Shown here one piece after another: positions 43,921 to 54,487 of a stretch of DNA of 64,000 bases. The translations under genes and the position numbers were made by a program. The DNA is taken from assembly GCA_016271365.2 (NCBI GenBank), contig CM057452.1, positions 1,239,781,001 through 1,239,845,000 on the forward strand, written 5' to 3'. This stretch comes from Neoceratodus forsteri (Eukaryota > Chordata > Ceratodontiformes > Ceratodontidae). Every line of letters starts with the position of its first letter. The first letter of the stretch is position 1. The notes under the pieces are model-generated. The model was not told the origin of the DNA, searched no databases, and worked only from the letters and a program-made list of their open reading frames with translations.

Positions 43921-44855
43921 TGACTGCCCATCTGTCGATCTCCCGACAATGCACCTCCTGACTGCAAGTTCCTGTAAATCAGTTTCCCATTCGGTAGCAT
44001 TTGCCTGCATAATCTTTGCCCAACCAACACAAAATCCCTTCACAGCAATACAAAAATGGACATTTTAAACATCTTCTATGGCTTCGGTTTAAAAAAAGTG
44101 TGCATGACCAGATAAACATTTCTACGTCTTCGTGTAGACATGCCAAGTTTCAAAAAGTTTACAGGACCAAACAAACATTTAAAAAGCTACTGCTTTGCTG
44201 TAAATGTACAGCACCAGACAATGTTTCTTATGTTTTCCATCTGATAAGCTTATTGATTGTTCATTCACTTAGAGTGTCCTCGCAAAACCTCGTAAAACCT
44301 CCCAACGCAAAACAAAATAGCAAACGTGCGATGGACTGTACTGAGGTTTAAAGGCACAACTGTACTTGTTTTTAATATCAAACCTGTCAGATTTAATAAA
44401 GTTGAGTGAATGAACAAGCAACATGGAAAAGGTAAAAAACATTTACCCCCAAGGCATAGCAAGAGTTTGGCATGTTTGTCTGGTCAGTTTAAAATGGTTA
44501 CATATTACACCAAACCATAGCAAGAATTTACAATGTCTGGTCCATACATTTAGCAGCTTTTTTTGAATGGGCTTCAGGCTGCGAGTGATGTTATGAGTTT
44601 TTCATCATATACTTTTCAATGTCTACTGTTGGAGCTGTGTACACTTACCCTCAATGTTTGTCCTGTACCTGCAATGTTCATCAGTTCAGTTCATTGATTT
44701 AATTTAGCTCAAACGCCCTACAATGCACCACCAGACTGCAAATTCAGTGTTTGTTGTTCAATGGTTGTTTCAGGATATCATTTGTCGGCAAAGCAACCCA
44801 GTCGGTAAATTGCAGTCGGGCAGTAGATTGTCGGCAAGTTGCCAGTCAGGCACTA
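43921..44855. mobile_element. 935-bp non-autonomous TIR element inside CR1 copy F
   Basis: CR1 copy F homology stops at ttagccaggtcaggta (43920) and resumes at cggatccctattagcctt (44859). The 935 bp between are flanked by a GTA direct repeat (43918-43920 and 44856-44858). The ends are imperfect inverted repeats of about 29 bp, meeting in tcccgacaat on the left and attgtcgg on the right. No transposase frame is present. A 3-bp duplication would fit Harbinger-type insertion, but the ends are not diagnostic. Confidence 0.65.
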
Positions 44856-44970
44856 GTACGGATCCCTATTAGCCTTATTAATCCCCATCAGATACTTAAA
44901 GTTCTCGATTATGTCTCCCCTATCCCTCCTCTCCTCCATGAAATACATGTTAATCCTGTTCAGTCTTTCA

Positions 44971-45983
44971 TCATAGGATTTCCCCTCCAAACCCTGGATC
45001 ATTTTGGTCACTCTGCACTACACCCCCTCTAACAGCCTGATGTCTTTCTTCCAGAATGGGTGCCAGTACTGCACGCAGTATTCCAGGTGTGGTCCTGACC
45101 AGTGACCTGTACAAGGGTAGGATCACCTTACTACTTCTAGAGGAAATCCCCCTCGCTATACAGCCCAGCATCTTGTTGGCTTTTGTTGCTGCATTCCTGC
45201 ACTGCACCGAGTTGTTGATATTCCCCATTATAATCACCCCCAGGTCCTTTTCCTCCTCTGTGCTCTCCAACTGCATCCCTCCCAGCTGATAGCTCCTCTT
45301 CTGGTTCTTAGCTCCGAGGTGCAATACCTTGCACTTCTTGACATTAAACCCCAAGTGCCATGTTTCCGACCACTCTTGTAGTTTAGTCAGGTCTCCCTGC
45401 AGTCCCTTCCTCCCCTCTACTCCATCTACCACAGTTCCCATCTTGGTATCATCTGCGAACAGACTGATTTTACTCTGGGTCCCATGTAAGATATCTGCTA
45501 TGAATATCCCAAACAGCCTGGTCCCAGTACTAAATCCCTGTGGCACCCCGCTTGTTACTGCTCTTGGTGATCAGGATTTCCCCTCCACCACCACCCTTTG
45601 TTACCTTCCCTCAGCCAGTTAGTGATCCAGTTTCTCATCTTGGTACCCACCCTTATATACTCCAGCATTCCCCCTAGCCTCCCATGCGGCATGGAATCGA
45701 AGGCCTTGCTGAAGTCCAAATACAGGGCATCCACTGCACGTCCCCCATCCAGTTCCCTGGTTACCCAATCATAGTACTCAATCAGGTTTGTCTGATAGGA
45801 CCTGCCTGAGACAAACCCATGTTGTTGCCTGTCCCAGAAACCATTGTCCTCTAAAAATGTCACCAGTCGCTCTTTAAGGATTTTCTCCATAAGTTTCCCC
45901 ACAATTGATGTGAGGCTTACCGGTCTGTAGTTACTTGGATTGTCCTTTGAGCCATCTTTATGAATGGGTACCACATGGGCCAT
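44971..45983 (-). pseudogene. CR1 reverse transcriptase (copy F)
   Basis: The frame 45983-45555 has VVPIHKDGSKDNPSNYRPVS, HGFVSGRSYQTNLIEYYDWV and ALYLDFSKAFDSMPHGRL (motif A). After a frame change, 45546-44971 has motif B with PQGFSTGTRLFGIF, motif C ISLFADDTKM (intact), FNVKKCKVLHLG and ARGISSRSSKVILPLYRSLV. Two frame changes separate it from the endonuclease, so it cannot be made as one protein. Confidence 0.9.
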
Positions 45984-46681
45984 TCTCTAGTCCTGTGGTG
46001 TGCATCTTGTGTTCAGAGAGGTATTGAACAGGTCAGCCAGTGGTCCTGCCAGGTGCCCTGCCAGTTACTTGAGTACCCTAAGGTGAATGCCATCAGGCAC
46101 TGGTGCCTTGTGCACCCGCAGTGTCCTCAGTCCTTTCAGTACCCTGCCCTCTGCAATTTCCCCATCTGTCACCCCAACTCCTGCCCACTCCACCCCTCCT
46201 CTGATGTATCTACCTCCTCTACTGTGAATACAGAGCAGAAGTGCTCATTTAGTACTGCTGCCTGTTCCTCCCCCTTCTCTATCCACCCACCCCGGTCTTT
46301 CTTGATTCTCACTATCTGGTCCCTGTTTTCCTTCTCTCCCCAATGTATCTAAAAATGTCCTTCTCTCCATTCTTAATGCCCTGTGCCAGCCTCAGCTCTC
46401 TGGAAGCCTTGGCGGCTCTGACTAGTCTTGTAACCTCCCTGGACTTCTTTGTGTACTCCTCCCTGTCATCCCCCTCTCTGATCCTTTGAATCTCTGAAAA
46501 GCTCTCCTCTTGACTCTCACTCCATCCATTACCTCCTTGGTCAGCCAACTGGGCTTTTTCACCCTTCCCTTCTTACTCTGTGCCCGGGTACATATCTCAG
46601 TAGTCTCAGTCAGCCCAGCTTTAATAATTCCCCATTTTTGATTGGCATCTATGGTTGGTTAGATACTCCCCAGATGGCTTA

Positions 46682-47037
46682 TCAGAATTCCCCGCCCTGG
46701 CTGCTGAAGTCTGGCCCCCTAAAATTAATCACCCTGGCATCCGAACCTCCTGTTTGCTTTGCCATACTGAGTGTGAACCAAACTGAGTGGTGATCACTCC
46801 CAGCTAGAGGATCCTCCACTTCCAGGTCCCTTATGGCTTCCCCATTTGATAGTACAAGATCCAGAGTCCTTCCCAACCTAGTTGGTTTACGCACCAGCTG
46901 CACCAGGAAGCTATCCTGAAATGCCCCTAGAATAACCTGCTCCCTAGCACTTGTGGTGGTTGGTGTGCTCCAGTCCACCACAGGTAGGTTGAAGTCCCCC
47001 ACCACCACTGTGTTTCCCTTCCTGCAAATCCTCCTAA
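46682..47037 (-). pseudogene. CR1 endonuclease C-terminal part (copy F)
   Basis: The frame 47008-46682 has VVGDFNLPVVDW (Asp and Asn), VRKPTRLGRTLDLVLSNGE and GSDHHSVWFTL (Asp-His). The N-terminal half, including the catalytic Glu, is missing through 5' truncation. Confidence 0.9.
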
Positions 47038-47675
47038 TCTGGAAGAGGTATCACCAACAGAAAAAAGGAGATGGTGATGACAATGTACAAATCACTGGTG
47101 AGACCTCAGCTGGAGTACTGTGTCCAGTTCTGGAAGCTGCATCTCTGGAAGGACATAGACTAGAGGCAGTTCAGAGAAGGGCAAATAAAATGGTGCAAGG
47201 AATGTACCAGAAGTCATATGAGGAGAGACTAGATGACCTCAATATGTTCTCCCTGGAAGTGAGGAGAGAGAGAGAGAGAGAGAGGGAATGTGCTAGAGAC
47301 TTTGAAGTACCTTAAGGGTATAAACAAGGTACAAGAGGGTAGTATCATTCAGAAAAGAAGATGTGCAAGAACATGGGGGCATGACTTGAGACTAGAGGGG
47401 GTAGACTCAGGGGCAATGTGGGGGAAGCATTTTTTCACAGAAAGAGTAGTGAGTGCATGGAACATCCTCCCTGCAGAGGTGGTGGGAGCTAAAACAGTAG
47501 GAGAATTCAAAAATGCATGGGATAGACATAAGGGTACACTAGTGATAGGGAAGAGATGGTAAGCCGCAGATCAGTTTGAGTCTGTGGTATTGCAGTAGGC
47601 AGGGAAAATGGGCAGACTAGGTGGGCCAAGTGGTCCTTATCTGCCATCAACTTCTATGTTTCTATGTTTTTCAGT
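47038..47675 (+). mobile_element. CR1 copy E, 3' part (resumed)
   Basis: Resumes where 43587 left off: ggaagaggtatcaccaacag aligns with ggagaggcatcaccagtag of copy D at the matching place. The open frame 47290-47562 gives LKYLKGINKVQEGS and FFTERVVSAWNILPAEVV. The 3' UTR and tctatgttt tail end at 47675. A short (GA)n lies at 47267-47284. Confidence 0.9.
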
Positions 47676-49050
47676 GCTAATCCCCTGTCTACCTGTTGGG
47701 AAAGGACTTAAGACTTACCATGAAGATCCTGGGATTGGGTTCTGTGGGCATATTTATAAGAGATCGACATTTGAGAAGTATATATGGGACCACCATGAGG
47801 GTGTGAGATTCCCTAGTCGTTTTTCCTCAAGGAAGATTGCCTAGAAACTTGCAGGTTTCTGGTGGTTCCCCAAAGATCATAGAAAAAGAGCCTAGTGGGT
47901 GGCAATATTGGCACTGTGTTCACACAAACAGAAAACCTCCAAAGGTGACCAGTCAGACCCCTATAAAAGCAAAGTTGCAAGCTATGGTAGGGAGTTCATC
48001 TCCGATGGGAGTGAGGTGACCCTAGTCTGGGGCACTTTGGTGTGCCTGCCACAGTATTGCTCCATGTAAGAGATGACCTACAGGGGATTGAAACTTAATG
48101 TGCCCTGCACAAGCATGGCTATGTCTGACACTATTTCAGCATGGCAAAGGTCGCTGTAGTGCAGGAAAGTATTATCGAGTGGTCACACAACAGGAACCAG
48201 GCCCACAATTACTTCACCCAGGTAGGCTTTAAAAAACCGCATGGGTTATATGGGCTCTCCAGGCAAGTCTCATATACCCCTAGGCATGGGAGGTTCCTGA
48301 GCCATGTGACTTCACTCTCCTTGGTAAAAACAGGGAGACCATGTTTACACACATAAACTCCCTCACCTCCAACAGGCATATACAGTATGGTGCCAATATA
48401 AACAAAAAAAACACCTACAGTGCAAGTGTGTACCACCACTCTGTAACCTGCTGCTGTTGCTATTGTTATAAGACAAATAATTCTGTGCTCTCCAGCACCC
48501 AGTGTATGGACATAATTAAATAAAATATCTTATTTTTATCTAGTGGCATCCTGCTAACCACCTGGATCTTACTGTAAATTGTGTCAGTAAATGATTTATT
48601 ACAACACAGCAGCCAGAAACGTAACTATGTATATATATATATGTATGTATATATAAAAGATACAAAATCACACATGTCCCCACAATGCAAAGCATCATGG
48701 GCTGCATATGCAAATCACCACAGAATATTATGCTGGTTCAACTTTAAGCAGAAATGCATGGTGCTGAAAGGCCTCACACAGTTTGCAAGGGTGCCAACAG
48801 AAGACATAGACACGTGTTTCGTCTTACCAGGACTCATCAGTATGCCTCGTCTGTTTGACACCCCAGTGGAATGAACCAGCTACCCTAAGATGGTCTGTCT
48901 GGGTTATGTTGTGGTGAACCCAATTAAAACAAAAAACAATTTGAAAGACAAAGAACCTCTGTGCGCAAGCAATGAGGCAAGCGTTGGCATAAATGTAGGG
49001 GGAATGCCCTTTGGGTAAGCATTGTCTCAGTGCTTACACAGATGTTCTTT
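47676..49050. other. No recognised gene; one repeat-like motif
   Basis: The short frame at 48141-48356 has no known motif. The phrase acacgtgtttcgtcttacc followed by gactcatcagta (about 48810) is typical of an interspersed repeat in amphibian and fish genomes, but I cannot bound it. Small TA runs lie at 48629-48656. Confidence 0.4.
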
Positions 49051-49104
49051 TGTCTCTCTCTCTATATATATATGTATATATATATATATATCTATATTAT
49101 ATAT

Positions 49105-49160
<56 letters not shown>
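49051..49160. repeat. (TC)n/(TA)n microsatellite
   Basis: A tctctctctc run turns into long TA repeats with an internal palindrome tctatattatatatagat. Confidence 0.96.
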
Positions 49161-49161
<1 letters not shown>

Positions 49162-49414
49162 AAATAACCAAAGAATAACTATTTGCAAATAGAAATCACA
49201 CATGTTGCCTACAGAAATGCACTCCTCCTCATTCCAGCAACTTCATGATCTTCTGGTGTTACAGGAGGGTCTGCTGGGGTTGATATTGCCAGCTGTATGG
49301 TAGCAGTCAGAGTGGCCAAATATTCATTCATCTGATTGACAAATCATATATTAGCACTGCAATGTAGATTGCTCTTGCAGTTGTGGTACTGGTCTTGTTT
49401 GTGGTCTTGGCTTG

Positions 49415-49610
49415 TGATGCATCGAAACATAATAGTTGATGGCAGAAAAGGACCATTGATCCATCTAGTCTGCCTGTAATACCCTATCTTACCCCGAGAC
49501 CAAGTGTCTATACAGGGTTTATGCAAATGCTGTATTATACTGGTGTTGGTGGGGAATGGAGAGTTGTCATCTCTGTCTAACTAGATTCTTGGCCCCCCCC
49601 CCAGAGGCTC
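49415..49610 (-). mobile_element. Old CR1 3' end, left part of split copy
   Basis: gcatcgaaacataatagttg, then atggcagaaaaggacc and catctagtctgcctgtaa mark a CR1 3' end on the minus strand. It is separated from its coding tail at 51955-52340 by the foldback element. Confidence 0.75.
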
Positions 49611-51950
49611 TATAATCTGCAAATCCTGAATTAAATGCAGGGGGCCCTTTAGAAATAATACTTCACACTCTATTGGTGTCTTATGTTTCTTTATTCCACC
49701 TGCATTTCACTCCCATCAGAAGATTGTTCATGGGTGTTGATTTGTCATTGTTCTGTTAAATTATAAATATATTTTTTACTTTACGGTACAGTCATATTAT
49801 TTCCTATTTATCATGTATATAAATTTGATATGTATATACTATATTTCATACCACTTCTTCATCTGTGACCTTTTCACATGCAATTTTTGTGCTTCTGCTA
49901 AGGTCAATGCATCAATTCTATTGCCTTCTATTGCCCTGCAGGCCTGTATTTTTTACTTTAAAAAGTGAATGAGAATCTGTCAGAATATATTATTCTTGCA
50001 GTTATAACAACTTGTCCCTTTTGTTACTATGGACACCTCCTACCTTCATTTGTGTCCAAATTTGTTAACTTCCAATTTAGTTTCTGTGCAAACATAATGG
50101 TTTTATGCTTGATTTAGTTACTTGTTCCATATTTGGATTTCAATTCCATTCTGGCTTCTGAATTCATTTAGTAAAGTATAGAGAATGGTTGCTGTATTCA
50201 CTTTTGCTGAAATTTGACTCTTTTTAAGAAGGGATTGCTCTAATGTGTCACATCAAGATGGCCACCAGCTTCTCTGAGGTCCATCTTGTAACCTCTTGTG
50301 CCCGTTTTGAGAAATCCTGCAGGATGACGCCCCAGCATGATGACATCATGCCCATGCTACTGTGCATGCACAGATGTGTCCTGCAGCTTACCTCTCTTAG
50401 CGAGAGAGAGACAGAATTATTCCAAAATGGGCAATGAGTCCTCCAGATTTTCAAATTTTAAGCTACTGCATTATGTTTATTATGTTAAGTACATGAGTTT
50501 GCGGCACAAGATGGACCTCAGAGAAGCTGGTGGCCATCTTGATGTGACGCAACAGAGCATATATTCTGACAGATTCTCATTCACTTTTTAAAGTAAGAAA
50601 TACAGGCAATGTATGTTTTGTATAATTTCAGGGCAATAGAAGGCATTAGAATTGATTCTTTGACCGTAGCAAAATCACAGAAATTGCATGTGAAAAGGTC
50701 ACTGATGAAGAAGTGGTATGAAATACAGTATATACATATCAAATTTATATACATGTTAAATGGCAAATAATATGACTATAACAAAGTAAAAAATATATTT
50801 ATAATCAGAGAAGTATTACCGAACCAATCTCTCCTTGCTAGAAATAGATGGAACCTGGTATTAAATGATAATATATCCGATTCCCATTGGGATGAATGCT
50901 GGAAACTTTGACATAATACCTTTAAGGATACACGTAGTATGCTAATTCAATATAACATTTTACATCTATGGTATAGAACCCCATTTCAACTACACAATTT
51001 AGGTTTATTACCTAACAACAACTGTTGGCATTGTAATTCACCAAATGGTGACCTTTTACATATAATATGGTCATGTAAACCAATATCTAAATTATGGCAA
51101 TCTATTCACAACTTAGTTTCTAAAATCATCGGTCGTCATATCCCATTTGAACCTAAATTCTGTTTAATAAGAGTCATAAACAATAATATAAAACTAACAA
51201 AATATCAGCATAGATGGTTACAAATACTATTTATGCAAGTTAAGAGACTCTAATGTGTTGGAAGTCTCAATTAATACCTACTCTGACTGATATTTTGAAT
51301 AATTTAACCTATACTGCCTCTTTGGAACGAATTTCATACTTGGCACTGGACCGACTTAATTAATTTCATCTTTGTTGGCAAGGCTATTTAAACTTTCTCC
51401 AAACTCATAAGTGATATACATCATCAGATTTGTTTTTAACCAGGTATTACTTCAAATACTGACACTTCTGTATAATAACCTTCTTATACAGCTCTTTTTG
51501 TTGATTATAAAATTGACGACTACTTTAACTTGATTCTCTTATTATTCTTTCATTACAGTACAGGTTGTGAATTATATATAAATGTAATTATGTATACAAG
51601 ATCCTCTCTCTTTGAATGTAAAGCTATACAATTATCATAATGTCAATTGTTATAATAATATGTCAAACATAATATTGCTAACATTACACATTACATAATG
51701 TACATTTCAACCTGTTTAAGGCACCTTGTACTGTACTATGTAATATGGATAAAAACTTAATAAATACTTTAACTGTAAAAAAAAATATGTATTTATAATT
51801 TAATAGAACAAGAACAAATCAATAGCCTGTGAACAAGGTCCTAATCGGAGTGAAACGTAGGGGAAATAAAGAAACATAAAAGTCGTCTATAGAGTGTGAA
51901 GTATTATTTCTAAAGGGCTCCCTGCTTTTAATTCAGGATTTGCAGTTTAT
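49611..51950. mobile_element. Large foldback element split by L1-type insert
   Basis: The left arm from 49611 (tataatctgcaaatcctgaa) to about 50285 pairs with the right arm from about 50500 to 51950 (taattcaggatttgcagttt). Matching blocks include ttagaaataatacttcacac / gtgtgaagtattatttctaa, gagaatctgtcagaatatat / atatattctgacagattctc and aagatggccaccagcttctc / gagaagctggtggccatctt. Two interruptions break the symmetry: about 250 bp in the left arm (49998-50245) and an L1-type fragment in the right arm (50805-51785). It has no coding capacity of its own. Confidence 0.85.
50805..51785 (+). mobile_element. L1/Tx1-type LINE 3' end, poly(A) tailed
   Basis: The open frame 50939-51253 (104 codons) matches the C-terminal zinc-knuckle region of L1-group ORF2: LHLWYRTPFQLHNLG, then NNCWHCNSPNGDLLHIIWSC with its Cys-x2-Cys and His-x4-Cys pattern, and KLWQSIHNLV. 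A 3' UTR follows, with aataaatactttaactgt and an A run at 51777-51785. It is 5'-truncated and was inserted into the right arm of the foldback element. Confidence 0.85.
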
Positions 51951-52340
51951 GCCAACGCTACCTACCATCATGTTTCCTGCCTTGCAGCTACCCTCCTGGG
52001 TGACTATTTAGCCCTTAAATCTGTCTCAACCATATCTGAAGCTATTCATTGTCTTGGTTTACACATCTAAGCAGGCAGGCTGTTCCACCACTCAACCACT
52101 ATCTCTGCAAAAAAAACTTCCTTGCGTCCCTCCTGAATTTCCCTCCCACCAGCTTCAGCTCATGTCTATGTGTTCTAGATTCAAAACTCCTGTTGACTAT
52201 TTCCTCATAGTTTAGCTTGTTCATTCCTTTTAAGAACTTGAAGGTCTCTATCATATCACCCCATTCCATTCTGGGCTCCAGTGGGTACATGTTCAGTGTC
52301 CTAAATCAGTCCTTGTTGAATCTGTCCTGAAGGCCATGAA
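51951..52340 (-). mobile_element. Old CR1 coding tail, right part of split copy
   Basis: The minus-strand frame 52290-52099 reads [17 protein letters not shown] and KFRRDARKFFLQR, the ORF2 C-terminal tail. Homology continues to tgaatctgtcctgaaggcc near 52340. Together with 49415-49610 it forms one CR1 copy cut by the foldback element. Confidence 0.8.
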
Positions 52341-54487
52341 TCATATTTACCACTCGGGGGAGAGAGTGGATGGAGAGAGAGGACATCTATCACACATGCT
52401 GAGCCATTTGGTGTTTTTGACTGCAGCAGGAGTTAGTAAAATGCTTAATTCTTTTCTACAACAGGTATGCCACTGTTGCCTGAATATGGAGCGATGAATT
52501 GCTAAACTTTCCGGACCATCTTCGGTATGCTAGACTGAGATACAGCAGTGCCGTAAGACAAGGAAGGCCTCTGAATAGTCTCTCAAGGAGGGTGTGAGTC
52601 TCTGGCGGTAAAGAGATCCCCTCTCGGTACTGAGAGACTGAGAGGGTTTATTGGCTTCTCTGGCGATTTTACTACTGTTGCTCCTCTGACTTCACTTTGT
52701 TTCTTACTGGTGGTTGTTACAAACCATTTCATCTTTAGAAACCTTCTAACCCTTATAACTCTGCAAACCCTAGTATAATCTACAGACTTGAGCTGGTTGC
52801 TTGATTTACATGTTTGGGGAGGAAGAGTTGTATTTTTTGTTGATTTTACTGATTTTATTTTTATTTTTTGGTCCCGTAAGCTGGTTATTAGTAGTGTTTT
52901 TTAGAGACTTTTAAATAATTTTAAAGTATTGGCCCATGGGATTAACTGGGTCTTTGATATTTTGTTTGTGTATTTCAAGGTTTATGTGTTTAAGTAACTA
53001 AATACATTTAATTTTAAAATTTAAAACCTAAAACTGGAACTTTGAATTGCTCCCCAGCATGCAATTGGCTCTTAGGTGCATGTGACTCTACTCTATAAAA
53101 CGTAAAACATAAGACAACATCTCTTTGAAATTACCCGTCACTGTGGCAAAGGAAGAGGGGTTTGCTGAAGGAGTGATTTGGAGCGTAATGAACTAGCATG
53201 AGCACTCGCTTGCTACAGTATTTTTGCATTATTGCAGTGCTTGTTACTTTTGCTTTGTTATAATACGGGAGTGCATAATATTATCTTTTATTTATTTAAC
53301 TTCTTCCCTTGGTTATGCTTTAGTTTATGCTATATCTTGACTGTGGATGTTGCTGTGACTGCAACAGGATGAGTGACTGTTTGCTGTCCTCTTTACAAAC
53401 CAAGGAACTGTTTGCTAGAGTCAAAGACTAGCTGTAATTTTATCGGCTTCATTACAGTACTGTATCTTTCTTATTGAATTTCCTTCTTTGTTTTTGATTG
53501 CTTATTGCTTATTTAATTAAGACACATGTAGTAGGATACATAGGTTTATATATAAAGCTGCACATATTAGCATATGTTTCACTTTGGATCAGCGCAGTAA
53601 GGTTTAGGGTTACCGAGGAAGTTCCTGAGGGTAGATAGTAATTACTGGTCTGAGTTATTTCTCCAATATTGGTTTATGTTATTTTGTTTCCCCCTAAACA
53701 GTGGATCCTGAAATAGCCCTAGTAAAATTGGAAGAGACTACCCTCAGTTCTGTATCCTGGTTGGCTCAGGGTTTAGCTGGATTGATTGGAATGTACAGAA
53801 AACTACTTTGTACTCTCTATGGAAATCTGGGACAGTTAAATCAGAGGCATTTGGTTATGAATACACACATGCCTGATAAGGTACTGATTTTTTACCTTCT
53901 ATTGTGAAGGGAAAGTTTAAAGTGAATAAACAAAGACTTGGACTTAGCCTCTGGAAATTTGTGACTGTAAGGAATCAGGAACGTTCCCTATCTGGTTTGA
54001 AGATTATTCCACCTGTGTTTCCACTCTGAATGATAACACTTTTCAGCCTTTGCATAAACATAAGTATAAGAACAAAGCAAGTTCAGAATCAAGGATGAAT
54101 TAATGGTGAATATTTGAATATAAATTGATATATCTGAACACATCTAAACACCTGAAGGGACATTTGGTGATTTTTGGGTGATTCTTTGTGATTCATTGTG
54201 GAGAGACTTGAATTACTAACATTTGCTTAAACCCCATGAGGAAAAACAAATAATTACTATTACTATTTGCTTGTTTTGTCTGATTATTTTTCAAACTAGA
54301 ATTCCTGTTTTGTTGAATCCAGGGTTGTTAAAGTCTCATATTATAATCAGACTGATAGCCTGGGACAATAAGAACTAATTAATTCAACTAACTGCTATTT
54401 GTTATCTGCCAATTCCTATTTTGTTATTTTGCCAACACTGGGAAATTGTGTTTTTTATATCTTTACAAGAGGAATAGGGTTACATAA
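52341..54487. other. Unassigned, possibly 5' region of the downstream LINE
   Basis: No protein is recognised; the frame 53701-53907 has no motif. AT-rich with long T stretches near 52850-53000. Because it directly precedes ORF1 of the LINE at 54488 it could include its 5' UTR, but no boundary is visible. Confidence 0.35.

Larger units (their letters stand above)
43588..47037 (-). mobile_element. CR1 of a second subfamily (copy F), nested and itself split
   Basis: On the minus strand a 5'-truncated endonuclease (47008-46682), linker (46548-46312), RT (45983-44971) and 3' end down to about 43590 are present. The 3' UTR (gaaatgccagcagaaacagg) differs from that of copies A, D and C, so this is another subfamily. 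It lies inside copy E/G and is interrupted at 43921-44855 by a TIR element. Confidence 0.92.
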
